64,000 nucleotides of DNA from Mesorhizobium sp. (lineage in GTDB: Bacteria > Pseudomonadota > Alphaproteobacteria > Rhizobiales > Rhizobiaceae). Below the pieces are notes generated by a model, which did no database searches, was not told the origin of the DNA, and was given only the letters and a program-made list of their open reading frames with translations. Below, in pieces: positions 21,080 to 29,901 of this stretch (position 1 is the stretch's first letter; each line of letters begins with the position of its first letter). The DNA lies in assembly GCA_019635735.1 (NCBI GenBank), contig JAHBYX010000005.1, positions 1 to 64,000 on the forward strand, in the 5' to 3' direction. A program made the position numbers and the translations under genes.

Positions 21080-22300
21080 ATGAGACGAGTCGTCGTCACC
21101 GGTCTCGGCATAGTATCGTCCATCGGCAACAATGCGGACGAAGTGCGCGAATCGCTGCGCGAAGCGAAGTCGGGCATCAGCTTCTCGCCGGATTTCGCCG
21201 AGCACGGCTTCCGCTGCCAGGTCTGGGGCGCCCCGACGCTCGACCCGACCGATCTCATCGACCGCCGTGCGATGCGTTTCCTGCACAAGGGCGGGGCATG
21301 GAACCATGTCGCCATGCAGCAGGCGATCGCCGACGCGGGCCTCGAGGAAGGCGACATCACCAACGAGCGCACCGGCATCATCATGGGCTCGGGCGGCCCG
21401 TCGACGCGGACGGTCGTCGAGGCGGCCGAGATCACCATGAAAAACAACAGCCCGAAGCGGATCGGGCCTTTCGCGGTGCCGAAGGCGATGTCGTCGACCG
21501 CCTCGGCAACGCTCGCGACCTGGTTCAAGATCCACGGCGTGAACTACTCGATCTCGTCGGCCTGCTCGACCTCTGCCCACTGCATCGGCAACGCCGCCGA
21601 GATGATCCAGTGGGGCAAGCAGGACGTGATGTTCGCCGGCGGTCACGAGGATCTCGACTGGACGATGTCGAACCTGTTCGACGCGATGGGCGCCATGTCG
21701 TCCAAATTCAACGACCGTGCCGCGGTCGCCTCGCGTGCCTATGACGTCGATCGCGACGGTTTCGTCATCGCCGGCGGGGCCGGCGTGGTGGTGCTCGAGG
21801 AGCTGGAGCGGGCGAAGGCACGCGGCGCCAAGATCTACTGCGAACTCACCGGCTACGGCGCGACGTCGGACGGCTACGACATGGTCGCACCGTCCGGAGA
21901 AGGGGCGGTGCGCTGCATGCGCCAGGCGCTCTCCACCGTCAAAGGCCCGGTCGACTACATCAACACGCATGGCACATCGACCCCTGTCGGCGATTCCAAG
22001 GAAATGGGCGCGATCCGCGAGGTCTTCGGGGACAGGATCCCCCATATCTCGTCGACCAAATCGCTCACCGGCCATTCGCTGGGCGCAGCCGGCGTGCAGG
22101 AATCGATCTACTCGATCCTGATGATGCAGGCGGGCTTCCTCGGCGAAAGCGCACATATCGAGACGCTCGACCCGGAGTTCGAAGGCATGCCGGTCCTGCG
22201 CAAGCGTATCGACAATGCCAGGATCGATACGGTGCTTTCGAACTCGTTCGGCTTCGGCGGCACCAACGCGACGCTCGTCTTCCAGCGTCTTGCAGACTGA
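21080..22300 (+). CDS. fabB: 3-oxoacyl-ACP synthase I
   Basis: The 406-residue condensing enzyme extends the cis-3-decenoyl-ACP made by FabA, so the pair is required for anaerobic-type unsaturated fatty acid synthesis. The thiolase-fold Cys-His-His triad is intact: Cys162 ([10 protein letters not shown]), His297 ([11 protein letters not shown]) and His332 ([12 protein letters not shown]). The C-terminal [14 protein letters not shown] is the usual FabB/FabF ending. It lies 30 nt after fabA and 13 nt before fabI. Confidence 0.97.
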   Translation: MRRVVVTGLGIVSSIGNNADEVRESLREAKSGISFSPDFAEHGFRCQVWGAPTLDPTDLIDRRAMRFLHKGGAWNHVAMQQAIADAGLEEGDITNERTGIIMGSGGPSTRTVVEAAEITMKNNSPKRIGPFAVPKAMSSTASATLATWFKIHGVNYSISSACSTSAHCIGNAAEMIQWGKQDVMFAGGHEDLDWTMSNLFDAMGAMSSKFNDRAAVASRAYDVDRDGFVIAGGAGVVVLEELERAKARGAKIYCELTGYGATSDGYDMVAPSGEGAVRCMRQALSTVKGPVDYINTHGTSTPVGDSKEMGAIREVFGDRIPHISSTKSLTGHSLGAAGVQESIYSILMMQAGFLGESAHIETLDPEFEGMPVLRKRIDNARIDTVLSNSFGFGGTNATLVFQRLAD

Positions 22301-22313
22301 GGGCAATTCCCCC

Positions 22314-23123
22314 ATGGACGGACTGATGAAGGGCAAGCGCGGCCTGATCATGGGTGTCGCGAACGATCACTCCATTGCCTGGGGCATCGCCCAGGCGCTC
22401 TTCGCGCATGGCGCCGAGATGGCATTCACCTACCAGGGCGAGGCGTTCGGCCGGCGTGTCAGGCCGCTCGCCGAGAAGGTCGGGGCAAAGCTCGTCCTGC
22501 CCTGCGACGTCGAGGACAGCGCTTCGATCGACTCGGTCTTCGATGCGATGAAGGCCGAGTGGGGCACGATCGACTTCATCGTCCACGCCATCGGCTTCTC
22601 CGACAAGAACGAACTCAAGGGTCTCTACGCGGACACCACGAAGGACAACTTCATCCGCACGATGGTGATCTCCTGCTACTCGTTCACCGAGGTCGCCCGA
22701 AAGGCAGCTGCGATGATGAACGAGGGCGGCTCGATGATCACGCTCACCTATGCCGGCTCGGTGCGGGTGATGCCGAACTACAACGTCATGGGCGTCGCCA
22801 AGGCCGGCCTGGAGGCGAGCGTCCGCTACCTCGCCAACGACTTCGGGCCGCGCAACATCCGCGTCAACGGCATTTCCGCCGGACCGGTGCGCACGCTCGC
22901 CGGAGCCGGCATCTCGGATGCCCGGCACATGTTCTCCTACCAGGCCCGCAATTCTCCGCTCAGGCGCTCGATCAGCCTCGAGGACGTGGGCGGATCGGCG
23001 CTCTATCTCCTCTCGACGCTCTCGGGCGGGGTGACCGGAGAGATCCACTATGTCGATTCCGGCTACCACATCGTGTCGATGCCGACCCTGGATGAACTGA
23101 AGCGGATGGACGAGGGGGCGTGA
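22314..23123 (+). CDS. fabI: Enoyl-ACP reductase (NADH)
   Basis: This 269-residue SDR-fold enzyme performs the last reduction of each fatty-acid elongation cycle. The atypical FabI cofactor motif GVANDHSIAWGIAQ is near residues 13-26. The catalytic Tyr156 and Lys163 (YNVMGVAK) match the E. coli spacing exactly. I placed the start at 22314 (MDGLMKGKRGLIMG), with a TGAGGG ribosome-binding site overlapping the end of fabB; an in-frame extension to 22215 lies inside fabB. It is the last gene of fabA-fabB-fabI, with a hairpin downstream. Confidence 0.95.
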   Translation: MDGLMKGKRGLIMGVANDHSIAWGIAQALFAHGAEMAFTYQGEAFGRRVRPLAEKVGAKLVLPCDVEDSASIDSVFDAMKAEWGTIDFIVHAIGFSDKNELKGLYADTTKDNFIRTMVISCYSFTEVARKAAAMMNEGGSMITLTYAGSVRVMPNYNVMGVAKAGLEASVRYLANDFGPRNIRVNGISAGPVRTLAGAGISDARHMFSYQARNSPLRRSISLEDVGGSALYLLSTLSGGVTGEIHYVDSGYHIVSMPTLDELKRMDEGA

Positions 23124-23131
23124 CCTTCGCT

Positions 23132-23168
23132 TTTCGCACAATCGAACAATTCGAACGATCGTGCGAAA
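23132..23168 (+). terminator. Hairpin downstream of fabI
   Basis: TTTCGCACAATCG at 23132-23144 and CGATCGTGCGAAA at 23156-23168 form a 13-bp stem with one mismatch and an 11-nt loop, followed by CTCATTTTAAGG. This is a plausible terminator between fabI and the EAL gene, but the T-run is offset. Confidence 0.45.
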
Positions 23169-23222
23169 CTCATTTTAAGGAGATTTCCTGTACGCATCGA
23201 TCCACTTAGGGATGTTTTGCGT

Positions 23223-24752
23223 ATGCAGGCCTACACGAATCCGAAGCGCACCCCGGTCTTCCGGCTGATCACGATCGCCGCGGCGGGCATGTCCAGCTTT
23301 GTCATCGGCCTCTGGGGCATCCGGTTCGGCTTCGGCGAACAGCTCGGCGGAATGTCGGCGCATGTGCTGGGCGGCATCATCGCCTCCCTGTGCGCGCTCG
23401 CCGCGTCGCTGGCGTCGTTGTCCTTCTTCGCGGGCGTCGACGAATCCGCGACCTTCGTCCACAACGAGACGCAGGTCGACAAGCTGACCGGCCTGCACTC
23501 GCGCCAGGCCATGATCGGCCGGATCGCCTCCGCCGCCGCCGCCACCGTGCAGGACGGAAAGCCGGTCTTCCTGATCGACATCGACATCGACCGCTTCAAG
23601 CAGATCAACGACGCGATCGGCTACACGCAGGGCGACGAGCTGATCCGTGCCTTCGCCACGCGCCTGCGCGACCACGTGCCGCCAGGCTCGGAGATCGGCC
23701 GCATCGGTGCCGGCGAATTCGCGGTCCTGGTTCCCGACGGCCGGGCCACCTCGATCGACCGGATGGTCGAGAAGCTCATCGAGAAGATGGTCGAGCCCTA
23801 TCGCCTGACGACGCATCTGCAGTCGGTCAACCTGTCGGTCGGCATGGTGGCGATGCCCAAGGACGGCCGCGACCCGATCGTCCTCCTGCGCCGCTCCAAC
23901 CTGGCGCTGCAGAACGCTCGCGCAAGCGGCATCGGTAACTGGTCGGTCTTCCATCCCGACATGGGCCATCTCGCGGAATACCGCCAATGGATCGAGGCCG
24001 AGCTGCACGCGGCGTTCCAGCGCGGCGATTTCCACCTGCACTACCAGCCGCAGCACGATCTCGCGACCGGCGCGATCGTCGGCTACGAGGCGCTTTTGCG
24101 CTGGCGGCATCCGAAGCGCGGCGTGATCCCGCCGTCCGAGTTCGTGCCGGTGGCCGAGGAGACGGGCATGGTCGTTCCGATCGGCGAATGGGTGCTGCGC
24201 AAGGCCTGCGCCGACCTCAGGACGCTGCCCGAGGACCTGTCCATCGCCGTCAACATCTCGCCCGTGCAGATGATGACGAAGGACTTCATCCAGCGCGTCC
24301 GCGCGGTGGTCGCGGAGAGCGGGATCAACCCGTCGCGTCTCGAACTGGAGGTGACGGAGACCGCCATGATGCAGGACCGCGAACGCGCGGCCCAGGTCAT
24401 GCGGCAGTTGACCGAAATGGGTATCTCGGTCGCCGTCGACGATTTCGGCACCGGCTATTCGAACCTCAGCTACCTGATCGACTTCCCGTTCCGGAAGCTG
24501 AAGATCGACCGTTCCTTCGTCGACCGGATCGACAAGGACAATGGCGGCGCGGTCGTCTCCACAATCGTGGGACTTTCGCGCGCGCTGGGCGTCCGCACGA
24601 TCGCGGAAGGCGTCGAGACAGAGGCACAGGGGACGCTGCTGCGCGCCGCGGGCTGCGACGTGGTGCAGGGCTACCTCTATGGAAAGCCCGGTCCGCTGGC
24701 CGTTGTCGGGCTGACCAGCGATCCGGCCCCGGCGACCGCCATGGTTCACTGA
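23223..24752 (+). CDS. Membrane EAL phosphodiesterase with degenerate GGDEF domain
   Basis: The 509-residue protein starts with two transmembrane segments (about 13-37 and 45-70). A GGDEF domain follows in which the signature is degenerate, GAGEF at 162-166, so cyclase activity is unlikely. The EAL domain is complete, with Glu289 (YEALLRW), NISPVQ, EVTETAMM, Asp406-Asp407 (DDFGTGYS), LKIDRSF and EGVET. It should therefore hydrolyse cyclic di-GMP, with the GGDEF part perhaps sensing GTP. The ATG at 23223 was chosen; an in-frame TTG is 6 nt earlier. Regulation by the membrane part is unknown. Confidence 0.9.
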   Translation: MQAYTNPKRTPVFRLITIAAAGMSSFVIGLWGIRFGFGEQLGGMSAHVLGGIIASLCALAASLASLSFFAGVDESATFVHNETQVDKLTGLHSRQAMIGRIASAAAATVQDGKPVFLIDIDIDRFKQINDAIGYTQGDELIRAFATRLRDHVPPGSEIGRIGAGEFAVLVPDGRATSIDRMVEKLIEKMVEPYRLTTHLQSVNLSVGMVAMPKDGRDPIVLLRRSNLALQNARASGIGNWSVFHPDMGHLAEYRQWIEAELHAAFQRGDFHLHYQPQHDLATGAIVGYEALLRWRHPKRGVIPPSEFVPVAEETGMVVPIGEWVLRKACADLRTLPEDLSIAVNISPVQMMTKDFIQRVRAVVAESGINPSRLELEVTETAMMQDRERAAQVMRQLTEMGISVAVDDFGTGYSNLSYLIDFPFRKLKIDRSFVDRIDKDNGGAVVSTIVGLSRALGVRTIAEGVETEAQGTLLRAAGCDVVQGYLYGKPGPLAVVGLTSDPAPATAMVH

Positions 24753-24792
24753 CGCGGCGCGCGGCTCAAGGCATTTTGCCTTGACCCCGGTT

Positions 24793-24827
24793 CCGCGAAC
24801 GTCCATCACCGCACACAGCGTTCGCGG
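24793..24827 (+). terminator. Hairpin downstream of the EAL gene
   Basis: CCGCGAACG at 24793-24801 pairs with CGTTCGCGG at 24819-24827 across a 17-nt loop. There is no T-run, so this may be a terminator-like or processing hairpin only. Confidence 0.3.
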
Positions 24828-24872
24828 GGGATCGCGGACTTCAGTGGAATCGGAGGGGTGGCGCCGGGCGGG

Positions 24873-25799
24873 ATGAAGCTCAGGAAGTTCTTTTGGCCGA
24901 TCGTCGGCAGCGCAGCCGTCATCTTCTCGATCTGGCTGCTCTATCACGAACTGCGCGGCGTTTCGCTGGAGGAGATGAAGGCCAGCTTCGTCCGCATCCG
25001 ACCGATCGACTGGGCGCTGGCGATCCTCTCCACCCTCGTCGCCTACGGCGCGCTGGCGGGTTATGACCGGATCGCGCTGAACTATCTCAACCGCAAGGTT
25101 CCGTGGCTGTTCATCGCCATCGGCTCGTTCACCACCTACGCGATCTCGCACAATGTCGGCGCCTCGGTCCTGTCCGGCGCGGTCGTGCGCTACCGGGCCT
25201 ACGGTTCCAAGGGCCTCAGCGCCGCCGAGATCGGCGTTCTGGTCGCCTTCTGCTCCTTCACCTTCGTCATCGGCGTTATCTTCCTCACCGGCCTGGTCCT
25301 CGTGATCGAGCCCCAGGTCACCGATCGCTTTGTCGACATCCTTCCCACGGATTACTCGCGCGGAACCGGCTATCTGCTGCTCGCGCTGATCGGGCTCTAT
25401 GTCGTCGGCAGCCTGATCAGGCTTCCGCCGCTGACCATTCGCGGCTTCCAGCTGCGTTACCCGTCGCTTCCCATCGTGGCGCGGCAACTGGTCATCGGTC
25501 CGATCGAGATCATCGGCGCGGCAGGCATCGTCTACTTCGCGCTGCCGGAGGCCGGAAACCCCGGCTACCTCATCATCCTCGGCATCTTTCTGATCTCCTT
25601 CTCCGTCGCGCTCCTGTCGCACGCGCCGGGCGGGCTCGGCGTGCTCGAACTGGTGTTCGTGCACGCGCTGTCGGAAATGGACCCGGCCGACGTCATCGCG
25701 GCGCTGGTCGTGTTCCGCCTGCTCTACCTGCTCGTGCCTTTCGTGATCGCCATCGTGGTGATCTTCGTCTTCGAACACTCCCGCTTCGGGCGGGACTGA
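24873..25799 (+). CDS. UPF0104 / lysylphosphatidylglycerol-synthase-type membrane protein
   Basis: This 308-residue protein has about seven to eight hydrophobic segments and the family features AISHNVGASVLSGAVVRYRA and LSHAPGGLGVLELVFVHAL. It belongs to the UPF0104/YbhN group, homologous to the flippase half of MprF. It lacks the MprF C-terminal synthetase domain, so a lipid-transport or unknown role is likely. I used ATG 24873; GTG 24858 is an alternative, although its GGAGGGG motif would lie too close. It converges on the methyltransferase gene with adjacent stops. Confidence 0.8.
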   Translation: MKLRKFFWPIVGSAAVIFSIWLLYHELRGVSLEEMKASFVRIRPIDWALAILSTLVAYGALAGYDRIALNYLNRKVPWLFIAIGSFTTYAISHNVGASVLSGAVVRYRAYGSKGLSAAEIGVLVAFCSFTFVIGVIFLTGLVLVIEPQVTDRFVDILPTDYSRGTGYLLLALIGLYVVGSLIRLPPLTIRGFQLRYPSLPIVARQLVIGPIEIIGAAGIVYFALPEAGNPGYLIILGIFLISFSVALLSHAPGGLGVLELVFVHALSEMDPADVIAALVVFRLLYLLVPFVIAIVVIFVFEHSRFGRD

Positions 25800-26828
25800 C
25801 TATCGCCTTGCCCAGAGCACCTTGTAGGTCTGGTCGCGGACGAGTTCGCCGGACTGCCGGAAGCCGGCCGACAGCGCCGCCTCGTAGGGCAGTCCGCGAT
25901 TGGCGACCATGTAGAGGCGCCCGTTGGGCCTGAGCGCGGCGCTCGCGGCGCGGATCATCGCATGACCGATGCCCGGCTCCGCCGCCCGGCCCTGATGGAA
26001 GGGCGGGTTCATGACAATCGCGTCGAATGCGCGGGCGACAGGCTCGGACGCGAGGTCGCGCCAGTGAAACCCCACCGGCACGCGGGCGCCTTCGAGGTTG
26101 GCCCGCGCAGCCTCCAGCGATGCATGATCGGCCTCGAACAGATCGAGCGAGGCGACGCCCGCGCATCGCTCCAGAACCTCGGCAGCCAGATAGCCCCAGC
26201 CGGCACAGAAATCCGCCACCGCGCCGGAGAGGTCGGCGGGGATGTGCTGCGCCAGGAGCCGCGAGCCGGCATCGATGCGGTCGTGGGAGAACATGCCGGG
26301 TGTGGCGCGGAAGCGGCCTCCGATAAGGGCTTCCCTGTGGGTGTTCTCCAGCATGGCGGCCACCGCGCGCGCGTCCGCCGGCCGATGCAGCCAGAAGGCC
26401 TGGCCGTGGAACTTGGAAAGGCTTCCCTCCGGCGGGGCGAGCGCCTCCAGCCGCTTGCGCAGGCTGGCGATGCCGTCGTCCTTGCTGCCGGCCACGAGGA
26501 TGACGGCCGCCGGCGAACCGCGCCGCATCGCCTCGGCGATCAGGATCTCGTTCAGCCCCTTGTGCTTGCCCGCCAGGACGAGAACGAGATCGTATCCCTC
26601 CCCTTCCGGCTCGGGCACCACCTTATGCTTGCCGGCCTTCAGTTTCAGGAAATCCGGCCTGAACCCCTGCACCAGCGTCAGGTCGGCGCCAAAGCCGTCC
26701 GGCAGCCGGAATCCCGGCTGAGCGCCGAGGAACAACACTCGCGCGCCCTTGCCCGGCGGGTCGATATCGCCGGTTTCGAAGGGATGGAAAAGCGTGCGTT
26801 GGGAGTCGTCGGTCAAGTGGTGTCTCAC
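25800..26828 (-). CDS. Class I methyltransferase, RsmC-like (16S rRNA m2G)
   Basis: The protein has 342 residues. A degenerate N-terminal methyltransferase half is followed by an active half containing VADFCAGWGYLAAEVL (SAM-binding motif I) and MNPPFHQG, the NPPF motif of N-methyltransferases acting on nucleobases. This two-domain layout is that of RsmC/RlmG enzymes that methylate a guanine N2 in rRNA; the RsmC assignment is inferred. The GTG start at 26828 overlaps the selO stop codon (GTGA), an arrangement typical of translational coupling. Reading frames extending upstream lie inside selO. Confidence 0.85.
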   Translation of the reverse strand: MRHHLTDDSQRTLFHPFETGDIDPPGKGARVLFLGAQPGFRLPDGFGADLTLVQGFRPDFLKLKAGKHKVVPEPEGEGYDLVLVLAGKHKGLNEILIAEAMRRGSPAAVILVAGSKDDGIASLRKRLEALAPPEGSLSKFHGQAFWLHRPADARAVAAMLENTHREALIGGRFRATPGMFSHDRIDAGSRLLAQHIPADLSGAVADFCAGWGYLAAEVLERCAGVASLDLFEADHASLEAARANLEGARVPVGFHWRDLASEPVARAFDAIVMNPPFHQGRAAEPGIGHAMIRAASAALRPNGRLYMVANRGLPYEAALSAGFRQSGELVRDQTYKVLWARR

Positions 26829-28345
26829 GTCCCGCAAAACGTCTGCAGCACGCGCTCGTCCGGCTGCGGCGGCTCGGCGTAGCGCTCCATACCCGGCTGC
26901 TCGTCGTAAGGGCGGGTGACGACGGCAAGCATCTCGTGGAACGGGCCAAAATCGTCGCGTTCGATGGCGGCGGCGATGACCTCCTCGATCAGGTGATTGC
27001 GCGGGATGAATTTTGGGTTGGCCCGGTTCATCAGCGCGGCCCGCGCCTCGGCCGGCACATCCTCCATCGCCAGCCGCTCCAGCCATAGCCGCGCCCAGGC
27101 ATCGAAGCCGGCCGGGTCGGCGAAAAGCCTCCCCGTCGACAGCGCGGCCTCCTTCGGCGAAAGGACCACGTCCTCGGCCAGCTTGCGGAACGTCAATGTG
27201 AAGTCGGCGCCGCCGGCCGCCATCGTTTCGAGCAGCCCCTTCACCAGCGCCTTGTCCTCATCGCGCGCGGTGACCAGGCCGAGCTTGGCGCGGAACCCCT
27301 CGACCAGCTTCTCCTCAAACTGCGGCATGAACCGGCTCAGCGTCGTCTGCGCCACCGGCACCGCCTGCTCCGGGTCATCGTGCAGCAGCGGCAGCAGGCA
27401 TTCGGCCAGCCGCGCCAGGTTCCACTGCGCGATATGAGGCTGGTTGGAGAAGGCGTAGCGGCCATGCGCATCGATGGAGGAGAACACCTTGGCGGGGTGA
27501 TATTCGTCCATGAAGGCGCAGGGGCCGTAGTCGATCGTCTCGCCCGAGATCGCCATGTTGTCGGTATTCATCACGCCGTGGATGAAGCCGAGCTGCATCC
27601 ATCTGGCGATCAGCGCCGCCTGCCGCGCGATCACCGCCTGGTAGAGCGCGAGATAGCGGTTCGCGGCCGTCCCGGCCTCGGGAAAGTGCCGCTCGATCAC
27701 ATAGTCCGCCAGCGTGCGGATCGCGCCCACATCGCTGCGCGCGGCGAAGAACTGGAACGTGCCGACGCGGATGTGGCTCGCCGCGACGCGCGTTACCACC
27801 GCACCGGGAAGTCGGGTCTCGCGATAGACCGGATTGCCGGTCGTCACGGCGGCCAGCGAGCGCGTGGTCGGCACGCCAAGCGCGGCCATCGCCTCCGAGA
27901 CGAGGTATTCGCGCAGCACGGGACCGATCGCCGCCAGCCCGTCGCCCCGGCGCGAGAAATGGGTGGGCCCCGCGCCCTTCAGCTGGATGTCCCGGCGGCC
28001 CTTCGCACCAACCACCTCGCCCAGCAGGATGGCACGACCGTCGCCGAGCTGCGGCACGAAGCTGCCGAACTGGTGCCCGGCATAGGCGAGCGCGACCGGC
28101 TGGGCGCCCTGCGGGATCAGATTGCCGGAGAAGATCGAAGCCAGCGTCGCGTCGTCCACGCCCTCGACGTCGAGACCCAGCTCGTCAGCCAGTCCCCGGT
28201 TGAACGCCACCAGACGCGGACGCGCCGCCCGCGCGGGCTCGGCCGCGACGTGAAAACCGGCGGGCAGGCGCGCATAGGAATTGTCGAAGCGACCGATGGC
28301 CGGTGCTTCGCTCAACGCTTCCAATGTCATTGCCTTGGTCATCAT
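26825..28345 (-). CDS. selO: Protein adenylyltransferase SelO (YdiU family)
   Basis: The 506-residue protein is the SelO pseudokinase, which transfers AMP to Ser/Thr/Tyr of target proteins and is linked to redox stress. Family stretches include AGHQFGSFVPQLGDGRAIL, the IQLKGAGPTHFSRRGDG segment and IHGVMNTDNMAISGETIDYG with metal-binding Asn/Asp. In eukaryotes the penultimate residues are selenocysteine; here the protein ends LQTFCGT with a Cys near the C-terminus, as usual in bacteria. Its stop overlaps the start of the methyltransferase gene. Confidence 0.93.
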   Translation of the reverse strand: MMTKAMTLEALSEAPAIGRFDNSYARLPAGFHVAAEPARAARPRLVAFNRGLADELGLDVEGVDDATLASIFSGNLIPQGAQPVALAYAGHQFGSFVPQLGDGRAILLGEVVGAKGRRDIQLKGAGPTHFSRRGDGLAAIGPVLREYLVSEAMAALGVPTTRSLAAVTTGNPVYRETRLPGAVVTRVAASHIRVGTFQFFAARSDVGAIRTLADYVIERHFPEAGTAANRYLALYQAVIARQAALIARWMQLGFIHGVMNTDNMAISGETIDYGPCAFMDEYHPAKVFSSIDAHGRYAFSNQPHIAQWNLARLAECLLPLLHDDPEQAVPVAQTTLSRFMPQFEEKLVEGFRAKLGLVTARDEDKALVKGLLETMAAGGADFTLTFRKLAEDVVLSPKEAALSTGRLFADPAGFDAWARLWLERLAMEDVPAEARAALMNRANPKFIPRNHLIEEVIAAAIERDDFGPFHEMLAVVTRPYDEQPGMERYAEPPQPDERVLQTFCGT

Positions 28346-28527
28346 GTACTCGCACCGCCGGAAACCGGCCCATCTCCATACATAGGTTCCTATACCCCCG
28401 CCGTCATCAACTCTGTCGGATTCGAGCGCCTCGCCGTCTTGCGTTGGAGACGATCCCTCGCAGTCAGACCAGAGCCTATGCCCCGCATAGTCACCAGCCT
28501 ATGCCTCGCCCCCACCGCTTTCGGTGT

Positions 28528-28695
28528 CCCCCTCCACCACACCGGCGCCCCCTCCACCATGCTGCGCATGGTCCCCCTCCCCCGTAAACGGGGGAGGATA
28601 AGGGCGCGGCGGCGCAGCCGGCCATCCTCCCCTGCGAAGCGGGGGAGGGGACCATGCGCAGCATGGTGGAGGGGGCGCCGGTGTGGTGGAGGGGG
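28528..28695. repeat. 168-nt palindromic element with about 56-nt arms
   Basis: The left arm (28528-28584) and right arm (28640-28695) are reverse complements over about 56 nt except for one extra C. The stretch CACCATGCTGCGCATGGT is included on the left and its complement on the right. Between the arms, GGAGGAT and ATCCTCC form a nested stem. It looks like a mobile or amplified palindromic intergenic element (MITE-like or rhizobial mosaic element), with no coding capacity. Confidence 0.75.
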
Positions 28696-28770
28696 CGTGC
28701 GAGGCTTAGGTTGCGCTGAGCATGGATCGGTCCCGCTCTCGCCGTCCCGCGTACCCCGCGTCGTCATACC

Positions 28771-28893
28771 GGCGGCCGGAGGCCAGCCGGTATCCATTCT
28801 TCTCTCCGGTTGCACGCCGAAAACGCCTCCAAGGCATGTCAGTCGGTGCCTTTCTCCCGGCGATCAATGGCTCCCGGCTGGCCTCCGGCCGCC
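28771..28893. repeat. 20-nt exact inverted repeat
   Basis: GGCGGCCGGAGGCCAGCCGG at 28771-28790 and its exact reverse complement at 28874-28893 are 83 nt apart. This is a second palindromic intergenic element adjacent to the first. The repeat copy number elsewhere cannot be seen from this window. Confidence 0.7.
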
Positions 28894-29005
28894 GGGAAGA
28901 CGATCGCGAATGGGGTGCGCTGGCTTGAACAGCCGGATCTGAGCGCAGCCCCCGTGCATCGATCGCCGCCTCGGGAAAAAATATTCGCCGCCAACCCCCT
29001 GTTCC

Positions 29006-29033
29006 CATTCACCATTCACTATTCACCATTCAC
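29006..29033. repeat. Four tandem heptamers (C/T)ATTCAC
   Basis: CATTCAC, CATTCAC, TATTCAC and CATTCAC run head to tail, ending in TTTTCC, 63 nt upstream of the orphan gene. It is a short simple repeat with no evident function. Confidence 0.8.
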
Positions 29034-29095
29034 TTTTCCATCCACCACCATTGCGCCTTGCACCACACTGTCCGCCGGTCAAACGGGAGCCGGCG

Positions 29096-29545
29096 ATGGC
29101 TTGGAGGGCGAAGGCAGGGAGGGAACAGAAGGTGCTGGCGAGCATCGTCGCCCGCCTGTTCTCGCTTGCCGACCTCGCCGAAGACGCTGCCCTGCGCTCC
29201 CCATGGGTGCGCTGGTGCGTGCTGTGGGCCGCCTGGCAGGCGAACGCGCTTTTGAGGGACTACGTCGAGGGTCGCGCGGGGAACATGGCAGCCAGGCACT
29301 GGTCGCCGGTCCCCATGCCGGCCGGCTTCGGCAGCCATCCCGACGACGCTAACGATCTCGCCGCCTCGCTCAGGGCACTTGCGCTCATGATGCGGGCGAT
29401 AGCCGCGCAGGTCAGCCGCGTAGCATTCCTGCAGCGGGGTGACGTATCGGATGAGGCCGGCAACGAGGGCGGGATGCCGCATAGCATCCTGTGTCGCTTG
29501 GCCGACACGGTGCTCTCGCCCGTCGAACCGCGCGACACTTCTTAG
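29096..29545 (+). CDS. Hypothetical protein, 149 residues
   Basis: I do not recognise this family. The reading frame starts MAWRAKAGREQKVLASIVAR after a GGGAGC motif 5 nt upstream and contains Trp-rich WVRWCVLWAAWQANALL (about 38-55), which looks like an amphipathic or membrane-associated helix. A second hydrophobic helix follows around ALALMMRAIAAQ. An ATG 45 nt further upstream is in frame. It sits alone between palindromic elements, facing the end of pnp. It may be real but is the least certain coding call here. Confidence 0.45.
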   Translation: MAWRAKAGREQKVLASIVARLFSLADLAEDAALRSPWVRWCVLWAAWQANALLRDYVEGRAGNMAARHWSPVPMPAGFGSHPDDANDLAASLRALALMMRAIAAQVSRVAFLQRGDVSDEAGNEGGMPHSILCRLADTVLSPVEPRDTS

Positions 29546-29661
29546 CGCGACGCCTGTCCTACTCCCTGGTGGGAGAAAACCAACCTTCACAAACGATCCC
29601 GCTTCCTTCCGCAAGAAATGCACTGCGGCTGACAATCTCGCGCGGCCTAGAAACTATCGCC

Positions 29662-29786
29662 GTCATCCTCGGGCTTGTCCCGAGGATCTACCTGCATCCG
29701 CCATCCTGGCGACTGCGGTATTCGAAGACTTTTTGGAGCCAGGCCCGCCGAACTCGGCAGATCCTCGGGACAAGCCCGAGGATGAC
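29662..29786. repeat. Palindromic intergenic element with 28-nt exact arms
   Basis: The left arm (29662-29689) starts GTCATCCTCGGGCTTGTCCC and the right arm (29759-29786) is its exact reverse complement. Each arm is itself partly palindromic (CCTCGGG/CCCGAGG). Elements with this CATCCTCGGGCTTGTCCCGA core are, to my knowledge, frequent between genes in rhizobial genomes. Confidence 0.8.
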
Positions 29787-29901
29787 GCCTCAGCGGCCAA
29801 GGCTCGACCTCTCGCGCGACTGCGTGGTAGCGCCATGCCCCTTATCCGCCCTTCGGGCACCTTCCCCACAAGAGGAGAAGGAAAGGGGCGCTTCAAAGCA
29901 A

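Larger units (their letters stand above)
28346..29095. other. 750-nt intergenic region rich in inverted repeats
   Basis: There is no convincing gene between selO and the small orphan gene at 29096. The region holds a 168-nt palindromic element (28528-28695), a second inverted repeat (28771-28893) and four tandem heptamers (29006-29033). Reading frames across it have no recognisable protein features. Confidence 0.7.

Noticed and set aside
28390..28942. Protein-coding frames across the repeat-rich spacer
   Set aside because: They run through the palindromes and translate into Pro/Arg/Ser-rich sequence; no homology-like features or start signals.
29006..29033. CRISPR-like array in the CATTCAC repeats
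   Set aside because: The units are 7-nt, adjacent without spacers; this is a simple tandem repeat and no cas genes are present.
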